Translations under genes and position numbers: made by a program
The notes under the pieces: model-generated
Database searches by the model: none
Seen by the model: the letters and a program-made list of their open reading frames with translations, nothing else
What the model was told of the DNA's origin: nothing
From: Sipunculus nudus
Lineage: Eukaryota > Annelida > Sipuncula > Golfingiida > Sipunculidae
Assembly (NCBI GenBank): GCA_026874595.1
Contig: CM049310.1
Span: 21,798,058 to 21,862,057, forward strand
Reading direction: 5' to 3'
DNA length: 64,000 nt
In this document: piece after piece, positions 58,428 to 64,000 of the stretch
Position numbering within the stretch: position 1 is the first letter of the stretch
Layout: the number at the start of each line of letters is the position of its first letter

Positions 58428-61400
58428 TTAATGACGTCTTGATAACGTATCAGCGATTATATTATCGGAGCCCTTGATGTGTTTGATAACTAGGTTAAAC
58501 TCTGACAGGGCTAGACTCCATCTCATTAATCTCTGATTATTATTCTTCATCTTATGAAGAAATGTTATGGGATTATGATCTGTATAAACAGTTATATCAT
58601 ACGGCGTAGAGCCCAAATATACTTCAAAGTGCTGTAACGCCATCAATAGTGACAGAGTTTCCTTTTCAATAGTAGAATAATTCTTTTGATGAGGTAAAAA
58701 TTTCTTTGAATAGTAGCAAACCGGATGACTTATGTTAAAGTCATAGTCTTGGATGAGCACAGCGCCTACACCGCAATCGCTGGCATCCGTCATGAGAGAA
58801 AACGGTTTATCAAAATTTGGAGCCTGTAACACAGGTGCACTTTGTAATATAGCTTTGGCTCTTTCAAAAGCATTTTGACAGTTTTTATTCCAATGGAATT
58901 TTCTGTCCTTTTTCAATAGGTCCGTTAACGGATTTACAACTTCTGCAAAGTTCTGACAAAATTTCCTGTAATACCCAGTCATTCCTAAGAATCGCATTAG
59001 TTCCTTGCGATTAGTAGGAACTGGAAATTCTACGATAGCGGATACTTTACTGGCAATTGGTTTTACACAACCTTGACCTACTTCGTGCCCTAAATATGTT
59101 ACAGTTGCACGACAAAACTCACTCTTGGCAAGATTAACTGTCAATCCTGCTTTTTTCAGTCTCTCAAAGAGTTCTACCAAACTTTGTTTATGATCTTCCC
59201 ATATGTGATTGTATACAACAACATCATCAATATAGCAAGTACAGTTATCTAAGCCAGATAATACACAATTCATAAGTCTCATGAAGCAGGCTGGCGCATT
59301 TTTCATTCCGAAGGGCATAACTTTGTACTGGAACAAACCGTTTGGCGTTACAAACGCAGATATTTGCTTAGCCCGTTCGGTAAGAGGTACCTGCCAATAA
59401 TCTTTTAACAGATCTAACTTGCTAATATACGTAGCAGATCCAATCCTATCAATGCAATCTTCCACTCTGGGCAAAGGGTAAGTATCTGTTATTGTTACAG
59501 TGTTAACTTTTCGATAGTCTGTACAAAATCTGTAGGTCATATCAGGCTTCTTTATCAACAAACATGGGGAACTCCAGGCACTACTGCTGTTTTCAATAAT
59601 ATCATTCTCTATCATATACTTTATTTCATTCTTTATGGCTTGTAACTTTTGGGGACCAGCTCTATATGGTGCCTGTTTAATAGGGGAAGCATCTCCAACG
59701 TCTACATCATGCTGTAGTACATTAGTTCTACTGGGGACATCAGGAAATAAAGAGTCATAATTTAGCAGGATTTCCTTCAACTCTGATAACTGATCGAAAT
59801 CCAAATGTGACAATTTCTGATCTAAATTATTTAAAATATCAGAGTTGTTCAGTTTTACAGGATGTTCAGTTTTCTTCATGAGAACATCCTCGGCATTCTT
59901 TTCAGTTTCTTTAATGAGTACCAAATTTGTTTGGGGAGGACTAGATTGACATGTTTCCGCTGATCTGTCATGATATTCTTTCAACATATTTATATGACAA
60001 AGTTGTTGCGACTTTCTACGATCAGGAGTATCAATCACATAATTCAAATCTGATTTCTTCTCAACAACTTTGTATGGTCCAGAGTATTTTGCTTGCAGGG
60101 GATGTCCTGGAATTGGGAATAATACCAGAACTTTATCACCAGGTTTAAATTCTCTTTTTGTCGTCTTTTTGTCATACCATACTTTCATTTTGTTTTGGGC
60201 TTTCTTTAAATGTTCTTGGGCGATTTCATTTGCCCTACTTAATTTCTCCTTGAATTCCTGAACATATTTTAACAAGCTACTTTGAGAACTGTTTTCCATC
60301 CAAGTGTCTTTTAACACCGCCAGGGGGCCTCTTACACAGTGCCCATACACTAATTCAAAAGGGCTAAACCCTAAGCTTTCTTGCACTGCTTCTCGGGCTG
60401 CAAATATCAAAAAGGGTAAACCCTCATCCCACTGGTTCCCAGTGTCAAGACAATAAGCTCTAATCATGTTTTTGAGAGTTTGGTGAAATCGCTCTAGAGC
60501 ACCTTGACTCTCAGGATGGTATGCACTGGATTTGTAGTGTTTTATGCCTAGCTCTGTCATAACCTGGGCAAATATATTTGACATGAAATTTGAACCTTGA
60601 TCCGTTTGTATTGTTCTTGGTAAGCCAAAAGTAGTAAAAAATTTAACCAGAGCTTCAACAATTTTCTTTGCAGATATAGTTCTAAGAGGAATAGCTTCTG
60701 GAAATCTAGTTGCAGTACACATGATTGTTAGAACATATTCATTGCCATGTTTAGTTTTTCTTAGCGGTCCTACACAGTCAAGTATTATTGATTCAAACGC
60801 ATCATGTGTTGTTGCTATGGGCGAGAGTGGCGCAGGACTAATTTGGTGGGTTGGTTTTCCAATCATTTGACACACATGACAAGTTTTACAGTATTTCGCC
60901 ACGTCTCGTTTTAACTTGGGCCAATAGAAGTGTTGGAGAATTTTGTGTTTGGTTTTCCTGACACCCAAATGTCCTGCCATAGGATGATCATGTGCAAGTT
61001 TTAAGATTTCAGGGCGATACTCGGGGGGAACTACAATTTGATAAAGAGTTTTCCACGTTTCGTCCGCTGGTACGGTGGGAGGTCTATATTTTCTGACTAG
61101 TACATCATTCTGTAAGGTGAAACAAGTTGGAACTTTATCTGCCTCCTCTTTAGTCAAGGCATTTTCTCTAAGGGAGGCAATATCAGGATCTTTCTTTTGC
61201 ATTTCTATCAAATCATCAGTTTTCATGCTAACTTCTACATTCTTTACACTCCTATCCTTCTTTAACTGTTCATGCCCATTTTGATCAGACGATTTCACGC
61301 CGTTTGTACTCCTTTGGAGATTTCTATTCAGGGTCTGTTTGCCCTGTACTACATTTGTAGTCGAGTCCTTTGGACTTGGTGTGCCACTTGGGTCACACGC

Positions 61401-61688
61401 GGGCGATTTAATATTTACTCGCGTAACAGGCTTTAAGCCACTGACGTCATCGTTTGAATGCGCCATAAAGGTTTGCGAGAGGTCAAGTACAGAACTCTCT
61501 GGTTTCAGACTTGCCTTTTTACTCATCGCTCGAGTCACTACACAGCCTGGAAATACGCCCGGAAACTCCTGCTGGAGCAGGTCTGTGTCCCTATCAGTGC
61601 TCGGCAATTTTGTCATTCTGGGATCAATTTTCACTCTGTCACCAGCTAAATCGTTGCCTAGGAGGAGCGAAATGCCCTCTGCTGGCAA
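58428..61688 (-). CDS. pol: pol polyprotein: protease C-terminal part, integrase, reverse transcriptase, RNase H
   Basis: 1086 codons, open throughout. Residues 1-12 hold the protease end motif 'ISLLLGND'. Integrase: HHCC zinc finger about 232-275 ('HPMAGHLG', 'CKTCHVCQ'), catalytic D304, D363 and E399 with D-D spacing 58 and D-E spacing 35 (DD35E), and a GPY-type module near 540 ('KYSGPYKV'). Reverse transcriptase about 660-900 has 'SKLDLLKDYWQVPL' and the catalytic 'YIDD' at 819-822. RNase H about 960-1086 has D968 in 'LMTDASDCGVGAVL', 'STIEKETLSL' and 'VYTDHNPI'. The integrase-first order is reversed relative to most Ty3/gypsy elements. The frame has no ATG near its start and overlaps the end of gag-protease by 50 bases, so it must be expressed by a frame change or is disabled. 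Products would act in cytoplasmic particles (reverse transcription) and the nucleus (integration). Confidence 0.95.
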   Translation of the reverse strand: MPAEGISLLLGNDLAGDRVKIDPRMTKLPSTDRDTDLLQQEFPGVFPGCVVTRAMSKKASLKPESSVLDLSQTFMAHSNDDVSGLKPVTRVNIKSPACDPSGTPSPKDSTTNVVQGKQTLNRNLQRSTNGVKSSDQNGHEQLKKDRSVKNVEVSMKTDDLIEMQKKDPDIASLRENALTKEEADKVPTCFTLQNDVLVRKYRPPTVPADETWKTLYQIVVPPEYRPEILKLAHDHPMAGHLGVRKTKHKILQHFYWPKLKRDVAKYCKTCHVCQMIGKPTHQISPAPLSPIATTHDAFESIILDCVGPLRKTKHGNEYVLTIMCTATRFPEAIPLRTISAKKIVEALVKFFTTFGLPRTIQTDQGSNFMSNIFAQVMTELGIKHYKSSAYHPESQGALERFHQTLKNMIRAYCLDTGNQWDEGLPFLIFAAREAVQESLGFSPFELVYGHCVRGPLAVLKDTWMENSSQSSLLKYVQEFKEKLSRANEIAQEHLKKAQNKMKVWYDKKTTKREFKPGDKVLVLFPIPGHPLQAKYSGPYKVVEKKSDLNYVIDTPDRRKSQQLCHINMLKEYHDRSAETCQSSPPQTNLVLIKETEKNAEDVLMKKTEHPVKLNNSDILNNLDQKLSHLDFDQLSELKEILLNYDSLFPDVPSRTNVLQHDVDVGDASPIKQAPYRAGPQKLQAIKNEIKYMIENDIIENSSSAWSSPCLLIKKPDMTYRFCTDYRKVNTVTITDTYPLPRVEDCIDRIGSATYISKLDLLKDYWQVPLTERAKQISAFVTPNGLFQYKVMPFGMKNAPACFMRLMNCVLSGLDNCTCYIDDVVVYNHIWEDHKQSLVELFERLKKAGLTVNLAKSEFCRATVTYLGHEVGQGCVKPIASKVSAIVEFPVPTNRKELMRFLGMTGYYRKFCQNFAEVVNPLTDLLKKDRKFHWNKNCQNAFERAKAILQSAPVLQAPNFDKPFSLMTDASDCGVGAVLIQDYDFNISHPVCYYSKKFLPHQKNYSTIEKETLSLLMALQHFEVYLGSTPYDITVYTDHNPITFLHKMKNNNQRLMRWSLALSEFNLVIKHIKGSDNIIADTLSRRH

Positions 61689-63291
61689 CTTCGAACAAAC
61701 TCCTACAGTTTACAAATTCAGAGACTAAATCAGATTCTAGTTTCACTCTGTGTAATGGAACTTCTAAAAATTCCGGATTAACGCCCTGGACTAGAACTGA
61801 ACACCCCGCGTAACTCTCTTTAGAGAAGGGAAGAACAGATTTCAAAACGAGACTTTGGGTTGCCCCGGTATCCCTTAAGATTTTAACACGGGCCTTTCTT
61901 GCATGGTTACCCTCTATCTGAACAAAGCCATCTGACACAAAGGGCTGAAAGCTCTCGTGGACAGGGCTTTGTGTTTCACCTTTAGTCTCTAGTTTACTGG
62001 GCATTGTTACCGGTTTCATGCTCTGCGTAACAGTTAACGCATTAGGTTTAGGCTTACTTTGACCGTATCTTTTTCTATAACACTCAGATTCTGTATGCCC
62101 CTTGAACTCACAGAATGTACAATATTTGGGTCCAGTCCTAGGTTGTCCCTCTTTATGTTGAGCAGGAGAGTCAGATTGACTTTTATAGTGGGGTTTACCA
62201 TGATCGGACTGTGGTTTACCTGAGCCGGAGTGACCCCGATAGTAGGGACTACCCTTTCTCCGACCCAGTTTTGGGCTTTTGCTACCTTCTCTTTTCTCAC
62301 CATACCTCCTCCTGTGACTGGTATAACTGGGGCGGTGCGTCAAGGCAAATTCATCTGCCAGGACACCAGCCTCGTTTACATTCCTTACTTTATGTTCATC
62401 CAAAAATATTTTAATGTCACTACGGATATGCCTTTTGAACTCTTCTATCAAAATTAGTTGTTTGAGTTTTTCAAAATCCTGATCAATTTTCATAGACTGA
62501 CACCATCTATTAAATGCACTTTCTTTATCTCTAGCATATTCAACATGAGTTTGATTTTCTCTTTTGGTGGCATTCCTAAATTTTAAGCGATACGCTTCGG
62601 GGACTAATTCATAGGCTCTCAGAATGACCTCTTTTACAGTGTCGTAATCCCTGCATTGTTCGTCTGTGAGCGCAGTGTAAACGTCCTGTGCACGACCAAC
62701 CAGAACGCTTTGTAACAACAGGGTCCACTGGCCTTTAGGCCAAGCCATTAAAGTGGCCACCCGTTCAAAATAACTGAAATAACGCTCCACTTCATTTTCA
62801 TTGAAGGGAGGTACTTTTGTCGAATTTCTGAATAGGAATTCAGACGGCTCAGGTGCTTTACGATTTTGAGGATTTTGTAACTCTAACTCTTTCAACTTAA
62901 TTTGCGTTTCTCTTTCGATTTCACATCTACGGATTTCTGTTTCAACTTGAGCTTCATATTTCAATTTATCTGTTTCAACTTGAGCTTTGAGCTCATATTT
63001 CAATTTAAGTTCATACTTTCTCAATTCTAGTTCTATCGGGTCAATAGCTGTTGCCCCAAGAGGTTCCTTAATAGGTTTTTCCTCCAATTCAGATTCCTCT
63101 TTACTTTCTACATCACCATATAATGATTTCTTAAGTACATTTCTTAAACCCTCTACAGTGTATACCTCCATGATGTCAATATTTAAATGTAGAGCAACAA
63201 TTTCAAGTTCATTTTTCTTTAACGTATACAATAAGCTCCTATTTTCTCTTAATTGTGGTATAATTTCATTTGGTTTAAATTCCGTACCCAT
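61639..63291 (-). CDS. gag: gag with SCAN-like capsid, zinc knuckle and protease active site
   Basis: 550 codons from an ATG at 63289-63291. Residues about 85-140 are a charged coiled coil rich in Lys, Glu and Leu. Residues about 170-317 are the capsid region. Its C-terminal part (about 228-317) has the helix pattern of SCAN domains: 'EAYRLKFRN', 'ESAFNRWCQS', 'KLKQLILIEEFKRHI', 'EAGVLADEFALTH'. A basic Arg/Lys/Gly/Ser stretch follows, then a CCHC knuckle (C391, C394, H399, C404) for RNA packaging. The protease active site 'LRDTGATQSLV' has its Asp at residue 474. The frame then loses the protease after about residue 530 and stops, while the rest of the protease is in the frame of the 58428-61688 gene. 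SCAN derivation from such gag proteins is known for vertebrates; here I infer homology from the pattern. Confidence 0.92.
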   Translation of the reverse strand: MGTEFKPNEIIPQLRENRSLLYTLKKNELEIVALHLNIDIMEVYTVEGLRNVLKKSLYGDVESKEESELEEKPIKEPLGATAIDPIELELRKYELKLKYELKAQVETDKLKYEAQVETEIRRCEIERETQIKLKELELQNPQNRKAPEPSEFLFRNSTKVPPFNENEVERYFSYFERVATLMAWPKGQWTLLLQSVLVGRAQDVYTALTDEQCRDYDTVKEVILRAYELVPEAYRLKFRNATKRENQTHVEYARDKESAFNRWCQSMKIDQDFEKLKQLILIEEFKRHIRSDIKIFLDEHKVRNVNEAGVLADEFALTHRPSYTSHRRRYGEKREGSKSPKLGRRKGSPYYRGHSGSGKPQSDHGKPHYKSQSDSPAQHKEGQPRTGPKYCTFCEFKGHTESECYRKRYGQSKPKPNALTVTQSMKPVTMPSKLETKGETQSPVHESFQPFVSDGFVQIEGNHARKARVKILRDTGATQSLVLKSVLPFSKESYAGCSVLVQGVNPEFLEVPLHRVKLESDLVSEFVNCRSLFEVASRGHFAPPRQRFSW

Positions 63292-63450
63292 ATTTGCAAA
63301 GTATCAAGATAACGTGTCTGAGAAATATCCGAGTTCAATTGTAGTTAAATACTAGTTACTAGTTCAATAACTAGAAGTTCAATAACTAGAAGTTATAGAG
63401 ACCACTGTGAAATTTTACATCCAAATGTAGCCGTTATTACGAAATACAGG

Positions 63451-63468
63451 GTCTCGTCGCGGTCGCCA
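63451..63468 (-). other. primer binding site, tRNA-Arg-like
   Basis: The minus strand reads 'tggcgaccgcgacgagac', beginning TGG (complement of a tRNA CCA end) and separated by 3 bases from the end of the 5' LTR. The first ten bases match the primer site I remember for tRNA-Arg-primed elements such as 412; the exact tRNA is not proven. Confidence 0.7.
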
Positions 63469-63471
63469 TTA

Positions 63472-64000
63472 TGTTACGGTCCCTTTTCACACCCAAACAA
63501 CTCAGGCCGAACCGTAACACATATGCTCAGACACGTTCTCTTCAAATGAATACGTAACCAAAATATGGGTGCAAAAACAGTACTATATTACTATATTACA
63601 ATATTTACAATCGTACACAAATAATATAATAGTCAATACATAACGTAATTCATAACCAAGTCTCTGAAGAAAACTGAGTCTCTAAATAACGAACTGTAAC
63701 GAAATACTTAACTGAATCCGGGAAACGAGAAACTGAAGTCCATCATCAACACATAATTCGGGCACACACAAAACTGAAGTCCTGTATTAATCCATGTGGC
63801 ACCAAACAAACAAAGTCTCTCCTCTTCTTAAATAATAAAGTTCATGGCGTGGTTCATGGCATTCCGTGGGCTTGGGGACCAAGAGCCCACGGTCACGGTC
63901 CCCGGGGAAAACTGTAACGTGGCGTAGTAAAGTCAATAGTCCCGCCTCGTACTGCAGGCGAGTTCGTTTTATAGGCTTTCAACAATGGGTGAAAACCGCA
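63472..64000 (-). repeat. 5' LTR, partial (529 of about 732 bp), cut by window end
   Basis: Identical base for base to 57465-57993, including the hairpin and TATA box. The U3 outer part and the left flank of the element (which would give the target duplication) lie beyond the window. Confidence 0.95.

Larger units (their letters stand above)
57465..64000 (-). mobile_element. Gmr1-like Ty3/gypsy LTR retrotransposon, nearly complete, very young
   Basis: Minus-strand element: 5' LTR (cut by the window), primer site, a leader of about 180 bp, gag-protease, integrase, reverse transcriptase, RNase H, polypurine tract, 3' LTR. About 6.5 kb is visible; with the missing LTR part the full length should be near 6.74 kb. 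The protein domains are those of Ty3/gypsy, but integrase precedes reverse transcriptase, the arrangement described for Gmr1-like elements. The 529 visible bases of the 5' LTR are identical to the matching part of the 3' LTR, with no indel. No envelope gene is present. The only visible defect is the frame change between 61639 and 61688. Confidence 0.93.

Noticed and set aside
59951-61813. Plus-strand frames opposite the pol and gag genes
   Set aside because: Shadows of the minus-strand retrotransposon genes.

Overview
The window is animal nuclear DNA, AT-rich and very gene-poor. The likely source is a lophotrochozoan invertebrate, probably a mollusc. This rests on the density of TA, GA and AAT microsatellites, tRNA-derived SINEs, MITEs with 3-bp TWA target duplications, a repeat ending in a run of 'acgg' words followed by 'gatcgctatag', and Gmr1-like Ty3/gypsy retrotransposons. 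The taxon is inferred; nothing in the sequence names a species.

Layout. Positions 1-37 kb hold no gene I can name. They contain tandem repeats, microsatellites, MITEs (2.8, 4.0, 10.4 and 35.4 kb), SINEs (7.3, 10.7, 12.6, 26.8 and 36.3 kb), a dead LINE fragment (9.4-10.2 kb) and a solo LTR (27.4-28.2 kb). Two weak host-exon candidates lie at 18.78 kb (+) and 29.9 kb (-). At 37.6-38.6 kb there is one clear host-type gene: an intronless, divergent seven-transmembrane receptor lacking the DRY and NPxxY motifs. Positions 39-50 kb hold more repeats, a pyrimidine tract of about 1.2 kb (41.1-42.3 kb), a second solo LTR (46.7-47.5 kb) and the remains of an integrase-like gene (49.1-49.8 kb). Positions 50.7-52.8 kb hold the 3' half of a decayed LTR retrotransposon. 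Positions 57.5-64 kb hold a nearly complete, very young LTR retrotransposon on the minus strand whose 5' LTR runs off the window.

The most informative object is that last element. Reading on the minus strand it runs 5' LTR, a primer site resembling tRNA-Arg-primed elements, gag (coiled coil, SCAN-like capsid domain, CCHC knuckle), protease, integrase, reverse transcriptase, RNase H, polypurine tract, 3' LTR. Integrase lies before reverse transcriptase, the order of the Gmr1-like branch of Ty3/gypsy, and the gag carries the capsid domain that the vertebrate SCAN domain is thought to come from. The visible parts of its two LTRs are identical (529 of 529 positions by eye), yet its protease is split by a one-base frame change. 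The 50.7-52.8 kb element is a second family of the same group: nothing follows its RNase H except the polypurine tract and LTR, and two solo LTRs of that family sit at 27.4 and 46.7 kb with 4-bp target duplications.

All reading was by eye. Repeat boundaries are approximate unless a terminal repeat or target duplication is given.
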